Assembly: GCF_000819785.1 (NCBI RefSeq)
Contig: NZ_CDBK01000050.1
Location: 1 to 56,448, forward strand
Source of the DNA: Aeromonas caviae
GTDB taxonomy: Bacteria > Pseudomonadota > Gammaproteobacteria > Enterobacterales > Aeromonadaceae
Length of the DNA stretch: 56,448 nt
Direction: 5' to 3'
Shown here: piece after piece, positions 26,296-35,598 of the stretch
Layout of the letters: every line of letters begins with the position of its first letter
Position numbering within the stretch: the first letter of the stretch is position 1
The notes under the pieces: model-generated
What the model was told of the DNA's origin: nothing
Databases searched by the model: none
What the model saw: only the letters and a program-made list of their open reading frames with translations
Position numbers and translations under genes: made by a program

Positions 26296-27702
26296 TCATG
26301 CCAGCACGGCGCCCAGGCTCAGGCAGAGCACGATCAGCACGGTCAGCATGCCGAGCAGCGGGGCCACCCACTTCAGCCAGCGCACATAGGGCACCTTGGC
26401 AATGGCCAGCCCCCCCATGACCACGGCGGAGGTCGGGGTCACCAGGTTCACCAGGCCGGAGGCGGACTGGTAGGCGGTGACCACCAGCTCGCGGCCCACG
26501 TTGGCGAAGTCGGCGAGCGGCGCCATGATCGGCATGGTCAGCACCGCCAGACCGGAGGAGGACGGCACCAGGAAGGAGAGCACCACTTCCAGCACGAACA
26601 TCACGTTGATGAAGACGATGGTGGAGAGGCCGGTCACTATCCCCTCTGCACTGTGCAAAATGGTGTGGGTGATCATGCCGTTGTCCATCACCACCACGAT
26701 ACCGCGGGCGATACCGATGATGAGGGCCACGCCGAGCAGGTCACGAGCACCGTCGATGAAGTTGGAGGTCAGCTCCTCCTCGCTCATGCGGGAGATGACG
26801 CCGACGATGATGGCGGCAGCCAGGAACACGCCGGAGATCTGCGCCATCCACCAACCCAGCACGGCCACCCCGTAGATCATCACGGCGAAGGCGGCGACGA
26901 AGATGCCCAGCACGATCTTGCGGGTGGTGGTGAACTCCAGCATCTGGTCGCTCTTGTTGCCGAGGAAGTGGGCACGGTTCTCTTCCCACTTGTCGGCCAC
27001 CAGGGACTTGCTGGGATCACTTCGCACCATCTTGGCGTAACGCATCACATAGGCCACGCAGATCAGCCAGCCGGCCACCAGCATGGCGACCCGCAACCAG
27101 ATGCCGTCGGTGAAGGAGATGCCGGCCGCGTTGGCGGCGATCACGGTGGCGAACGGGTTGATGGTGGAGCCCAGGGTACCGATACCGGCTCCCAGCAGCA
27201 CGGTGGCGGCAGCCACGACAGGGTCGAAGCGGGCCGCCATCATCACCGGCACCAGAAGGGTGTAGAACGGCAGGGACTCTTCGGCCATGCCGTAGATGGT
27301 GCCCCCTGCGGCGAACAGCGCCATCAGGATGGGGATCATCCACTCTTCACGGCCACGCAGGCGATCGGTGACGCGCTCGATACCGGCATCGATGGCACCT
27401 GTCTTGGTCACGATGCCAAGGAAGCCACCGATGATCAGGATGAAGAGGGAGACGTCGATGGCGCCAGCCTCATAGGTGTCGTGGTTGTAGAGACCGTCGA
27501 TGGGTGCCAGCAGCACGTCGACGATCCCCTGGGGATTGGCATCCACCAGTTTGTAGGTACCGGCCACCGGCACTTCCTTGCCGAGGGCCTCGTTCATGGT
27601 CATTTCATATTTGCCGGCCGGCACTATCCAGCTCAGGGCGGCCACCAGGGCGATCAGCACAAACAGTATCGTGTAGGCTGACGGGAACTTGAATTTGGTC
27701 AT
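26296..27702 (-). CDS. arcD: YfcC/ArcD-type transporter, probable arginine/ornithine exchanger
   Basis: A 468-residue integral membrane protein with about 11-13 hydrophobic helices, of the YfcC/DcuC-like (C4_dicarb_anaerobic) family. Typical segments are WIVPAGKYE near the N-terminus, GGTIYGMAEESLPFYTLLVPVM and STINPFATVIAANAAGIS. As the last gene of the arginine deiminase cluster it most likely swaps external arginine for ornithine; the substrate rests on context, and it is not of the shorter APC-type ArcD of Pseudomonas. The ATG at 27702 has AAGGAAG 7 nt upstream. A hairpin at 27791-27810 separates it from arcB. Confidence 0.82.
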   Translation of the reverse strand: MTKFKFPSAYTILFVLIALVAALSWIVPAGKYEMTMNEALGKEVPVAGTYKLVDANPQGIVDVLLAPIDGLYNHDTYEAGAIDVSLFILIIGGFLGIVTKTGAIDAGIERVTDRLRGREEWMIPILMALFAAGGTIYGMAEESLPFYTLLVPVMMAARFDPVVAAATVLLGAGIGTLGSTINPFATVIAANAAGISFTDGIWLRVAMLVAGWLICVAYVMRYAKMVRSDPSKSLVADKWEENRAHFLGNKSDQMLEFTTTRKIVLGIFVAAFAVMIYGVAVLGWWMAQISGVFLAAAIIVGVISRMSEEELTSNFIDGARDLLGVALIIGIARGIVVVMDNGMITHTILHSAEGIVTGLSTIVFINVMFVLEVVLSFLVPSSSGLAVLTMPIMAPLADFANVGRELVVTAYQSASGLVNLVTPTSAVVMGGLAIAKVPYVRWLKWVAPLLGMLTVLIVLCLSLGAVLA

Positions 27703-27790
27703 GGTCCAGCTTCCTTCTGTGGGTGTGGTATCCATGCAGGCTGCGGGTCGTAGGGTTGGAGGTATTATGCCGCTGTCACATGGTTGAAAA

Positions 27791-27810
27791 GCCGGGGGTC
27801 ACCCCCCGGC
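27791..27810 (-). terminator. Hairpin between arcB and the transporter gene
   Basis: Eight-base arms GCCGGGGG / CCCCCGGC with a 4-nt loop; on the minus strand TTTTC follows. It could reduce read-through from arcB into the transporter gene. Confidence 0.6.
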
Positions 27811-27823
27811 ACCACTGACGACG

Positions 27824-28828
27824 TCAGTCGCCCAGCGTAGCCACCATCACTGCCTTGATGGTGTGCATCCGGTTTTCCGCCTCGTCGAACACGATGCTGT
27901 GCTCGGATTCGAACACGTCCTCGGTCACTTCCAGGCCCTTCATGCCATATTTGTCGGCCACTTCCTTGCCCATGGTGGTCTCATCGTTGTGGAACGCCGG
28001 CAGGCAGTGCATGAACTTCACATCCGGGTTCTTGGTGGCGTTGATGACGTCCATGTTGACCTGATACGGGGTCATCAGTTTCACCCGTTGATCCCAGGCT
28101 TCCTTCGCTTCACCCATGGAGACCCAGACGTCGGTGTAGAGGAAGTCGGCACCCAGCACACCCTCTTTCACGTCTTCGGTCAGGTGGATGCGCGCACCGG
28201 TCTCTTCGGCGATGAGGCGGCAGGTGGCAACCAGCTCCTCTTCCGGCCAGAAGGCTTTCGGCGCCACCAGACGGATGTCCATGCCCATCTTGGCGGCACC
28301 CACCATCAGGGAGTTGCCCATGTTGTTGCGGGCGTCACCCAGGTAGGCGAACTTGATCTGATCCAGACGTTTGCCCTTGCCGTGCTCCAGCATGGTCATG
28401 AAGTCCGCCAGGATCTGGGTCGGGTGGAATTCGTTGGTCAGGCCGTTCCAGACCGGCACACCGGCGTGGGCCCCCAGCTCTTCGACGATCTCCTGGCCGT
28501 AGCCGCGGTATTCGATGCCGTCATACATGCGGCCCAGCACCCGGGCGGTGTCCTTCATGGACTCCTTGTGACCGATTTGGGAACCGCTCGGGCCGAGGTA
28601 GGAGACCTGGGCGCCCTGGTCGAAGGCCGCCACTTCGAACGCACAGCGGGTGCGGGTGGAGGTCTTCTCGAAGATCAGGGCAATGTTCTTGCCGACCAGA
28701 TGCTTGCGCTCATAGCCACCGTATTTGGCTTTCTTCAGGTCGATGGCCAGATCGATCATGTATTGGATTTCGCGCGGGGTGAAGTCCAGCAGTTTCAGGA
28801 AGTTACGGTTACGCAGATTAAAAGCCAT
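27824..28828 (-). CDS. arcB: Ornithine carbamoyltransferase, catabolic (ArcB)
   Basis: A 334-residue carbamoyltransferase that matches Pseudomonas ArcB from the first residues ([12 protein letters not shown]). Motifs: [16 protein letters not shown] (carbamoyl phosphate), [38 protein letters not shown] (ornithine site). In the deiminase pathway it splits citrulline into ornithine and carbamoyl phosphate. Its place between arcC and the transporter gene supports the catabolic role, though it might also serve biosynthesis if no argF exists elsewhere. Confidence 0.95.
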   Translation of the reverse strand: MAFNLRNRNFLKLLDFTPREIQYMIDLAIDLKKAKYGGYERKHLVGKNIALIFEKTSTRTRCAFEVAAFDQGAQVSYLGPSGSQIGHKESMKDTARVLGRMYDGIEYRGYGQEIVEELGAHAGVPVWNGLTNEFHPTQILADFMTMLEHGKGKRLDQIKFAYLGDARNNMGNSLMVGAAKMGMDIRLVAPKAFWPEEELVATCRLIAEETGARIHLTEDVKEGVLGADFLYTDVWVSMGEAKEAWDQRVKLMTPYQVNMDVINATKNPDVKFMHCLPAFHNDETTMGKEVADKYGMKGLEVTEDVFESEHSIVFDEAENRMHTIKAVMVATLGD

Positions 28829-28906
28829 GATGAGTTCTCTCTATATTTGTTCAGACCAATTTGGCAGTGTTATTGACTACGCAGTTGTTCAGACCAGAGC
28901 CTTGGC

Positions 28907-29833
28907 TCAGGCATTGACGGTATTGGTGGCGACGATGTTGGTGCCGGCTTCCCCCTTGAGGATGGCGAGGCCATCTTCCAGGGCGCCGATGCCGACCATG
29001 CCGCCGGTCGCCTTGACGAATTCGCAGGAGGCTTCGACCTTGGGCCCCATGGAGCCGGCATCGAACTTGACCCCGGCCAGCTCGTCCGGGCTGGTGACCC
29101 GCAGCGGACGCTGGGTCGGCTTGCCCCAATCCAGATAGACGGCATCGGCGTCGGTCAGGATCAGCAGGGCGTCGGCCTTGATCTGCTTGGCCAGGTAGGC
29201 GGCAGACATGTCCTTGTCGATGACGGCCTCGATGCCGGTCAGGCTCTGGCCATCCCAGGTCACCGGGATGCCACCACCACCGGTACAGATGATGAGGTGA
29301 CCCTGGGCAATCAGGGTTTCGATGGCGTCGCCTTCGACGATGCGCTGGGGCAGCGGGGACGGCACCACGCGGCGGAAGAACTTGCCGTCTGCCTTGACCA
29401 CCCAGTGCTTCTCGGCAGCCAGGGTGCGGGCTTCCGCCTCTTCGTAGACGGGACCGATGAACTTGGTCGGGTTGGCAAACGCCGGATCCTGGGGATCGAC
29501 CTGCACCTGGGTCAGCAGGGCGGTGACGTTGCGGCTCGGCATCAGGTTCTTCAATTCCTGGATCAGCATGTAACCGATCATGCCCTGGGACTCGGCACCC
29601 AGCACATCCAGCGGATAGGGGGATACCTTGGTGTAGGCGCTGTTCTGCAGGGCCAGCAGGCCGACTTGCGGGCCATTGCCGTGCACCAGCACCACGTTGT
29701 AATCCTCGGCGATGCGGGCGATGGTCTTGGCGGCGGTAGCGATGTTCTTGCGCTGGATGTCGGCTTCCAGAGGTTCACCGCGGCGGAGCAGGGCATTGCC
29801 CCCCAGGGCGACGACGACAGTTGGTTTTTTCAT
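28907..29833 (-). CDS. arcC: Carbamate kinase (ArcC)
   Basis: A 308-residue amino-acid-kinase-fold enzyme beginning VVVALGGNALLRRGEPLE. Other signatures are LVHGNGPQVGLLALQ, ICTGGGGIPVTWDG and DKDMSAAYLAKQIKADALLILTDAD. It turns carbamoyl phosphate and ADP into ATP, ammonia and CO2, the energy-yielding last step of arginine fermentation. It lies between arcA and arcB with short gaps of 62 and 78 nt, so all are likely cotranscribed. Confidence 0.97.
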   Translation of the reverse strand: MKKPTVVVALGGNALLRRGEPLEADIQRKNIATAAKTIARIAEDYNVVLVHGNGPQVGLLALQNSAYTKVSPYPLDVLGAESQGMIGYMLIQELKNLMPSRNVTALLTQVQVDPQDPAFANPTKFIGPVYEEAEARTLAAEKHWVVKADGKFFRRVVPSPLPQRIVEGDAIETLIAQGHLIICTGGGGIPVTWDGQSLTGIEAVIDKDMSAAYLAKQIKADALLILTDADAVYLDWGKPTQRPLRVTSPDELAGVKFDAGSMGPKVEASCEFVKATGGMVGIGALEDGLAILKGEAGTNIVATNTVNA

Positions 29834-29895
29834 GGGTGTTACTCTCGAGTTCGGGTGTGTGTGGCGCCAGCCTCTGCCGGCGCCACGCCGTCTTG

Positions 29896-31116
29896 TCAGA
29901 TGCCGTCGCGTTCCATCGGGCAGCTCATGCAGCGGGCGCCGCCGCGGCCACGTCCCAGCTCTTCACCCGGGATGGGCAGCACAGTGATGCCGGCCTTGTC
30001 GTACTTCTCGTTGGTGTAGGTGTTGCGCTCGTAACCCACCACCACGCCGGGGCGCACGGTCAGCACGTTGTTGGCGTCGTTCCACTGCTCCCGCTCGGCC
30101 TCGAAGCTGTCGCCGCCGGTGGTGATGAGCCTGAGCTGATCCACCCCCAGCGCCTTCTCGATGGCGGTCACGAAGTAACCCTCTTCCTTGATGTTCATCC
30201 CGGTGGCACCGCCCGGGGTCAGGCTCCAGCAGTTCACATCCTTGCGGATGACTTCCGGATAGACGGAGAAGGTGTCGACATCCATGTGGGTCATGACGGT
30301 GTCGAGGTGCATACAGCTGCGGTGTTTTGGCAGCTCCATGGCGATGACCTGCTTGGCCTGACCGTGCTTGAACAGGCTGCGGGCCAGATGCTCCACCCCT
30401 TGCGGCGTGGTGCGCTCGGACATGCCGATGAGCACGGCGCCACGGCCGATGACCAGGACGTCGCCCCCTTCGATGGTGGAGTTGTCGTAGTCGCGCTCCT
30501 CGTCACCGAAGTACTTGATGAACTCCTGACCGGCAAACTGCGGGTGCCAGCGGTAGATGGCCTTCACGTGGTTGGTCTCGCGACGACGGGCGGCCTTGGC
30601 CATGGGGTTGATGGAGACGCCGCCATAGACCCAGCAGGAGGTATCGCGGGTGAAGAGGTGGTTGGGCAGCGGTTCGATGATGAAATCGGTCGGGGCATGC
30701 ATGCCGACCACCATGTTGACGCCGCTGTAGGGCATCTCGGAGTAGGTGAGGCCGCCGGAGAGGATGCGGGCCAGCTCGCGGTGAGGCATGTCCGCCAGGA
30801 AGCAGCGCACGTCGTTGGCCAGGGCAGTGCCGAGGCGATAGTCGGAGACCTGGTGTTGCAGCAGCCAGGCTTTGGCTTCCGGCACGTCCAGGGTTTCCGC
30901 CAGCAGATTGGTCAGGAGGAAGACTTCGACATTCTGATCGCGCAGTACCTGAGCGAATTTGTCGTGCTCCTGACCGGCACGTTCCACGGACAGGACGTCG
31001 TCAAACAGCAGATCCTGGCAGTTGGAAGGGGTCAGACGCTTCAGACTGAGGTTGGGGCGGTGCAACATGACACGGCGCAACTGGCCAACTTCAGAACCCA
31101 CATAAAATTTGCTCAT
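29896..31116 (-). CDS. arcA: Arginine deiminase (ArcA)
   Basis: A 406-residue deiminase that converts arginine to citrulline and ammonia. The guanidine-modifying fold is seen in [76 protein letters not shown] and the C-terminal [16 protein letters not shown], which holds the catalytic Cys. It is the first gene of the arc operon, behind a long regulatory region. Besides making ATP under oxygen limitation, the pathway raises pH by ammonia release. Confidence 0.98.
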   Translation of the reverse strand: MSKFYVGSEVGQLRRVMLHRPNLSLKRLTPSNCQDLLFDDVLSVERAGQEHDKFAQVLRDQNVEVFLLTNLLAETLDVPEAKAWLLQHQVSDYRLGTALANDVRCFLADMPHRELARILSGGLTYSEMPYSGVNMVVGMHAPTDFIIEPLPNHLFTRDTSCWVYGGVSINPMAKAARRRETNHVKAIYRWHPQFAGQEFIKYFGDEERDYDNSTIEGGDVLVIGRGAVLIGMSERTTPQGVEHLARSLFKHGQAKQVIAMELPKHRSCMHLDTVMTHMDVDTFSVYPEVIRKDVNCWSLTPGGATGMNIKEEGYFVTAIEKALGVDQLRLITTGGDSFEAEREQWNDANNVLTVRPGVVVGYERNTYTNEKYDKAGITVLPIPGEELGRGRGGARCMSCPMERDGI

Positions 31117-31153
31117 GATGATATTCCGTCTAGCAGTGGTCCCTGCGAGTGAT

Positions 31154-31174
31154 TGAATAGATTCCTTCTATTCA
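31154..31174. repeat. Perfect inverted repeat in the arcA leader
   Basis: Arms TGAATAG / CTATTCA separated by 7 nt, about 40 bp before the arcA start. The TGAAT/ATTCA ends resemble ARG box half-sites, but the spacing differs from the normal box. It may instead be a leader RNA hairpin. Confidence 0.5.
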
Positions 31175-31279
31175 GGCTCGTGGCTAAGGCGGGATATTCT
31201 TTATGTAGGGTACTCGGCTTGTGTTCTATCCTGCCCTTGCCTTTCGACGCAGAGATTAGGTCTGGCAACTCCACCAAAC

Positions 31280-31300
31280 TTGGACATTGATCACATTCAC
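31280..31300 (-). promoter_or_regulatory. Possible CRP or FNR site upstream of arcA
   Basis: On the minus strand TGTGA-N6-TCCAA (31295-31280) matches 8 of 10 CRP positions, and the overlapping GTGAA-N4-ATCAA (31300-31287) matches 8 of 10 FNR positions. A weak -10 (TAATCT, 31258-31253) lies 34.5 bp from the CRP centre. FNR/ANR control of arc operons is common, but I cannot decide between the two. Confidence 0.35.
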
Positions 31301-31309
31301 CCGAGACTG

Positions 31310-31333
31310 CATAAATTCAGAAGTTAATTTATG
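31310..31333. repeat. Perfect 8-8-8 inverted repeat upstream of arcA
   Basis: Arms CATAAATT / AATTTATG with an 8-nt spacer, about 195 bp before arcA. It looks like a dimeric regulator site; the left part also contains TGCATAAATTCA, an ARG-box-like string that is 2 nt short. Confidence 0.45.
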
Positions 31334-31862
31334 ATGGAGTTTACATATCTGACATTTCCCTCACCCTCCATCCGGCATAAATACGCAATAAAGCCCCAAT
31401 ATATTCCACAAAGAGCGCAATTTCATTCATCTACGGTATCCACAAATGGATAGCCACCAATAAAAAACATCAAATAAATCAATGCATTAAAACCAAAACA
31501 CTCATTTTTTGAATAAAGTTCACCCACCTTTGAATTTATCCTCGCTTATCATCCCGTTTGCTTCCACATAAATAATCACCTGCTCCTTTATCGCTGAATA
31601 ATCCATCTCTTGTCCCAGATCATGGCGGCCCGTCCGGGCCAGATGGCGAGCCTCATCGCCAAGTCGTGTGCACTATCTCTTTTATATGGATATGCATTTT
31701 GCACGCATCCTGATGGCGACTTTTTCACCGACCGGTGTGCAACCGGGATTCAAAGTTTTTTCATTAGTTGAATTTTTTCAGTCACCTTGCACCGATTTCG
31801 GGTTCGCCTTAACTCAAAAAGTGATGCTTGTCACATTCGTTCCCGTCACCAAGGAGATAACC

Positions 31863-32039
31863 ATGAAGATCCCGTCGCTGTTTCTGCTCGTCGCCCTGGT
31901 CCTGCCCATGACACCGGCCCTGGTGCATGCCCAGGGAGCCCCCGCCATGCCGCTGGTGGTCTGTCACGTTGACCAGGCACCCCAGATGCTGGTACCCGCC
32001 TACCTATGCCAATGGTACGGTGGCAGCCAGCACCCCTGA
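31863..32039 (+). CDS. Small exported protein of unknown function
   Basis: A 58-residue frame beginning MKIPSLFLLVALVLPM, a good signal peptide with likely cleavage after VHA or AQG near residue 24-26. The mature peptide is only about 33 residues with two cysteines (VVCHVDQ and YLCQWYGG), which could form a disulfide. AAGGAG lies 7 nt upstream of the ATG, a strong ribosome site. I recognise no family. It is preceded by the arc regulatory region and followed by the CsrB-like RNA. Confidence 0.6.
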   Translation: MKIPSLFLLVALVLPMTPALVHAQGAPAMPLVVCHVDQAPQMLVPAYLCQWYGGSQHP

Positions 32040-32389
32040 CCCTCTCGCCCAAGGGGAGGCGATCTCCTCTTGGGTCACCCCCGCTTTCCCTCCTTTATCT
32101 CCTGAATGGGATCCGGACCACGCCACCTGCATCATGCCCGTTGCCCTCCTCCACCCTCATCTGCGATCGACACTGACCGGTCTCCCCGGATTCTGAACCG
32201 CAGTTAAACGCCTTGTGAGATATTCGCCATCGACTGCGTAAGCAAAGTGCCAACAAAATTCTCGCCATAGTCGGAAGATGCGCGTAAAAAAACAGCATGA
32301 GAGATCATTAAAACCATGATTTTAAAAAAGATAACTTCATTATCCTTTCGCGGGAAACCAGTTTGAATAAAACGTTTTTCAGCATGTCA
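32040..32389. other. Gene-free region upstream of the CsrB-like RNA
   Basis: No supported coding frame. It becomes AT-rich from about 32280. An ATCAT/ATGAT inverted repeat lies at 32304-32320. A response-regulator (UvrY/GacA) site would be expected here for a CsrB-type gene, but I see no clear TGTAAG-N6-CTTACA. Confidence 0.5.
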
Positions 32390-32417
32390 TTGTCGCCCTG
32401 CGCGAAATCCTTATAGT
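32390..32417 (+). promoter_or_regulatory. Promoter of the CsrB-like RNA
   Basis: TTGTCG (32390-32395), 16-nt spacer, TATAGT (32412-32417). Transcription would start near 32424. Confidence 0.55.
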
Positions 32418-32423
32418 TACTCC

Positions 32424-32697
32424 TGCACGGACGCAATGAAGTCGGTCAGGAAGACTGGCTGCCAGGGTTGGGCAAATGGACTCACCACAGGATGTGGTAA
32501 AGGACACCTCCCAGGACGGAGAAAGTGCGACGGGAACGGATGACTCGTCAGGCCATGATGGCTAAAGGACACCTCAAAGGATTGGGAAGGGGAAACCTAA
32601 AGGAAGAGGTATAGTCAGGGATTGCAGGGAGCAACTTCGTTCAAGGATATGAGCGATAAGACTATCGGGGGCGACGCAAGTCGCCCCCATCTTTTTT
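32424..32697 (+). ncRNA. CsrB/RsmB-family CsrA-sequestering small RNA
   Basis: A roughly 274-nt non-coding transcript inferred from a promoter, a dense series of GGA motifs and a terminator. I count 17 GGA triplets between 32424 and 32666, many as AGGA or AAGGA. Several sit in loops: ACCAC-AGGAT-GTGGT (32484-32498), TTGC-AGGGA-GCAA (32622-32634) and AGTC-N9-GACT around AGGAA (32440-32456). This is the known design of CsrB, CsrC and RsmB RNAs, which titrate the translational regulator CsrA. The 5' end is estimated. Which Aeromonas paralogue this is cannot be told from here. Confidence 0.85.
32667..32697 (+). terminator. Terminator of the CsrB-like RNA
   Basis: Nine-base arms GGGGGCGAC / GTCGCCCCC with a GCAA tetraloop, followed by ATC and six T. 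Confidence 0.92.
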
Positions 32698-32781
32698 GGG
32701 TATTTTTCACGTCTGCCCGCTGATGGGTCACCCCGGCCACGATATTGCTGGCCAGGGTACCCGGGACTCGCCCAGCCGGCG

Positions 32782-34515
32782 CTATTCCAGCCGGAAGTGC
32801 CCCACTATCTCCCGCAGCCTGTCATAGGTGCGCTGCATGGCATTCGAGCTGTCCACGGTGCGCTCGCCATTCCCCTTGAGCTGGGTGATCACCTCGGCGA
32901 TGGCACTCATGTTGCGATTGATCTCCTCGGCAACGGCACTCTGCTCCTCCGCGGCCGTGGCGATATGGCTGATGAGATCGTTGATCTCCACCACTTCTCC
33001 CGCCATCAGATCCAGCGACGCATTCACCTTGCTGGTGTTTTCCGCCGCATCCTGGCAGCTCTGCCGGGTGTTGCCCATGGCGGCCACCACGGTCTGGGTA
33101 CCCCGTTGCAGCCGGGTCAGCATGGTCTGGATCTCGGCAGTGCTCTTCTGGGTGCGTCCCGCCAGAGAGCGCACTTCGTCCGCCACCACCGCAAACCCCC
33201 GCCCCTGCTCACCAGCCCGGGCCGCCTCGATGGCGGCGTTGAGGGCCAGCAAGTTGGTCTGCTCTGCGATGCCACCGATGACCCCGAGAATCGAGCCTAT
33301 CTGCTGCACATCCTGCTGCATGGCTTCGATGGAGTGTGCCGTGGCCTCCACCTCCGTCACCAGCGCAGTGACGCTGGCCATGGCCTGATCCACCACCTGA
33401 CGCGACTGGTTGGCCAGTTGCTGGCTCTGGCCGGTCAGCTGGGCAGTATTGGCCGCGCTCTCCGATACCGAGACGGCAGTACGGCTCATCTCGTTGATGG
33501 CGGTGACAACCTGTTCGGTCTCCCGCACATGCTCCGCCAGCAGGCCCTGGGCTGACCCCGTCTGCCTCGCCAATGCCGATATCCCTTCATTGAGCTGGCC
33601 GCTCGCTTGTCTCACCTCCCCCATCATGCCCTGCAACTGCTCGATGAAACGGTTGATGCCCGCCGAGATCTGGCCGAGATCATCCTTGCTGGTCACAGTG
33701 AGCCGGCGGGTCAGATCCCCATTGCCCTGGGAGAGCTCCTGCACCAGGTCGCGCAAGGAGAGGATGGGTCTATAGGCTAGGTTGAGGGCCCCCATGGAGA
33801 GGGCCAGTACCAGCGCCGCCACCCCGAGCAGGGCCAGGGTGATCTTGCCGTTGAGCGCCTGGGTCATGGCCCGGATATAGTCGAGATCCACATAACCGGT
33901 CAGGGTCCACTCGCTGCCGCGAATATCCAGCTTGTTGGGGCGGCTCTCGCTCTCTCCCTGGGGCTTGCTGCTGTAGAGCACCTGTCCCTGACTGTCGGTG
34001 AGGGAGAAGTAACGCCCTTCCCCGCTTACCTTGGTCAGCAGCGTCTTGAATTCGCTCATGTCGAGGTAGTAGAGGTAGGCGGAGTCGGCACCGCGCGGCA
34101 CCAGGATGGAGATGACGGGTTTGCCGTCCAGCTGCTCCAGCGGGCTGACGGTGATCTGGTTGTTGGCGGCGGGGATCAGCTTGCGCAGGGCGTCAACCCT
34201 GGCCTTGTCGTCGATGACCCCGTTCGCGTCGAATGCCATGTCGCCAATGAGCTTGACGATGTTGTGAAAGCCGGTCTCCTGCAGCGCCTTCTTGACGCTG
34301 GTCACCCCAAGGTTGAGGTTGGCGGCCAGCAGCACCTTCTGGTTGATGTCACCCGCCAGCTTCTCCCTGACCAGGGTGATCTGCTCGTTGATGTTCTGGG
34401 TGGCCTGGGTGCGGATGTAGCCGCTGATGAAATGGTTGACGCTGAACCAGGCGGTACCGATGGTGACCAGAATGGCGAGCAGCAACAGCACGTTGATTTT
34501 GACTTTGAATGCCAT
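32782..34515 (-). CDS. Methyl-accepting chemotaxis protein, Cache type
   Basis: A 577-residue chemoreceptor: membrane helix 1 (about 7-28), a periplasmic Cache-like sensor (about 35-220, with [14 protein letters not shown] and [17 protein letters not shown]), helix 2, HAMP ([15 protein letters not shown]) and a signalling domain with the tip [20 protein letters not shown]. The ATG at 34515 has GGAGGGA upstream; a longer in-frame start would begin inside the mgl terminator. It lies downstream of mglBAC on the same strand but beyond that terminator, so linkage to galactose taxis is possible but unproven. Confidence 0.92.
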   Translation of the reverse strand: MAFKVKINVLLLLAILVTIGTAWFSVNHFISGYIRTQATQNINEQITLVREKLAGDINQKVLLAANLNLGVTSVKKALQETGFHNIVKLIGDMAFDANGVIDDKARVDALRKLIPAANNQITVSPLEQLDGKPVISILVPRGADSAYLYYLDMSEFKTLLTKVSGEGRYFSLTDSQGQVLYSSKPQGESESRPNKLDIRGSEWTLTGYVDLDYIRAMTQALNGKITLALLGVAALVLALSMGALNLAYRPILSLRDLVQELSQGNGDLTRRLTVTSKDDLGQISAGINRFIEQLQGMMGEVRQASGQLNEGISALARQTGSAQGLLAEHVRETEQVVTAINEMSRTAVSVSESAANTAQLTGQSQQLANQSRQVVDQAMASVTALVTEVEATAHSIEAMQQDVQQIGSILGVIGGIAEQTNLLALNAAIEAARAGEQGRGFAVVADEVRSLAGRTQKSTAEIQTMLTRLQRGTQTVVAAMGNTRQSCQDAAENTSKVNASLDLMAGEVVEINDLISHIATAAEEQSAVAEEINRNMSAIAEVITQLKGNGERTVDSSNAMQRTYDRLREIVGHFRLE

Positions 34516-34538
34516 GGTATGGGTCCCTCCAAAGAGAA

Positions 34539-34560
34539 AGGGCCGGGATGACCCGGCCCT
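34539..34560 (-). terminator. Terminator of the mglBAC operon
   Basis: Nine-base arms AGGGCCGGG / CCCGGCCCT with an ATGA loop, followed on the minus strand by TTTCTCTTT. Confidence 0.8.
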
Positions 34561-34572
34561 CCCTGCCAATGC

Positions 34573-35583
34573 TTACTTCTTCTTGGCGTACTTCATGGAG
34601 TCCAGGGCTACCGCCAGGATGATGATGCCGCCCTTGATGATGAACTGCCAGTAAGGGCTGACACCGATGTAGGTCAAACCATAGTTGATCAGCGTGAAGA
34701 TAAGTACGCCGGTGATCACACCCGCGACAGTTCCCACACCGCCGGCAAACGAAACGCCCCCCACCACGCAGGCCGCGATGGCATCCAGCTCGTACATGAA
34801 GCCGAGGTTGTTGGTGGCACTGCCGATCCGCCCCGCTTCCAGCATGCCGCCGAAGGCGTAGAAGACACCGGCCAGGGCATAGATGACCACCAGGTTGACG
34901 GCGACGTTGACGCCGGACACCTTGGCCGCTTCCGGGTTGCCACCGATGGCGAAGATGTTCTTGCCAAAGCGGGTCTTGTTCCACAGCACCCAGACGAAGA
35001 CGCTGGCGATGGCCGCATAGAAGGTCAGGTACGAGAGTTTGAACCCGCCAATCCGGATGAAGCCCTGCGCAAAGTTGGAGAAGCGAGGGTCAAACCCGGC
35101 CACCGGGGAAGCCCCAACGGAGTCGAAATAGAGGGAGTTGATGCCGTAAACGATGATCATGGTGCCCAGGGTGGTGATGAAGGGCGTCACGTTCAGGTAG
35201 GCGACGATCAGGCCGTTGACCAGACCAATCAGGGCCCCCACCACGCACACCAGCAGGATCACCGCCGGAATGGGCACCTCCCCCAGGGTGGGGAAGACCT
35301 TGTTGACGTTGGTCAGGGCCTGCAACATGGTGGCCGCGATCAGCGCCGCCAGACCGACCTGACGACCGGCGGACAGGTCAGTACCCTGGGTGATGATGAT
35401 GCCCGCCACCCCGAGGGCGATGATGACCCGTACCGAGGACTGGGTCAGGATGTTGCTGAGGTTGGTGAGGCTGAGGAAGGAGGGCTCCTTGATCACGATG
35501 ATCATGAGCAACACCAGCAACACCACATAGATGCCGTTCTCTTTGAGCGCCTGCATCAGATTGAAATTTTTAGCCGACTCCAT
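34573..35583 (-). CDS. mglC: Galactose/methyl-galactoside ABC transporter permease MglC
   Basis: A 336-residue inner-membrane permease of the ribose/galactose type with about 8-10 helices. Sequence landmarks are GVAGIIITQGTDLSAGRQVGLAA, VTPFITTLGTMIIVYGINSLYFDS and GNPEAAKVSGVNV, matching E. coli MglC. It forms the channel for the MglB-delivered sugar, powered by MglA. AGGAAG precedes the ATG. It is the last gene of mglBAC, 15 nt after mglA. Confidence 0.97.
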   Translation of the reverse strand: MESAKNFNLMQALKENGIYVVLLVLLMIIVIKEPSFLSLTNLSNILTQSSVRVIIALGVAGIIITQGTDLSAGRQVGLAALIAATMLQALTNVNKVFPTLGEVPIPAVILLVCVVGALIGLVNGLIVAYLNVTPFITTLGTMIIVYGINSLYFDSVGASPVAGFDPRFSNFAQGFIRIGGFKLSYLTFYAAIASVFVWVLWNKTRFGKNIFAIGGNPEAAKVSGVNVAVNLVVIYALAGVFYAFGGMLEAGRIGSATNNLGFMYELDAIAACVVGGVSFAGGVGTVAGVITGVLIFTLINYGLTYIGVSPYWQFIIKGGIIILAVALDSMKYAKKK

Positions 35584-35598
35584 AATGTCTTCCTGTCT

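Larger units (their letters stand above)
31117..31862. other. Long regulatory region upstream of arcA
   Basis: This 746-base gap is much poorer in GC than its surroundings between about 31300 and 31600. I find no gene in it. It contains two perfect inverted repeats (listed separately), a CRP/FNR-like site near 31280-31300 and two TGAAT elements exactly 21 bp apart at 31510 and 31531, the spacing of paired ARG boxes, though their second halves match poorly. Confidence 0.6.

Noticed and set aside
32304..32320. UvrY/GacA binding site for the CsrB-like RNA
   Set aside because: There is an ATCAT/ATGAT inverted repeat, but it does not match the TGTAAG-N6-CTTACA type site, so I did not call it.
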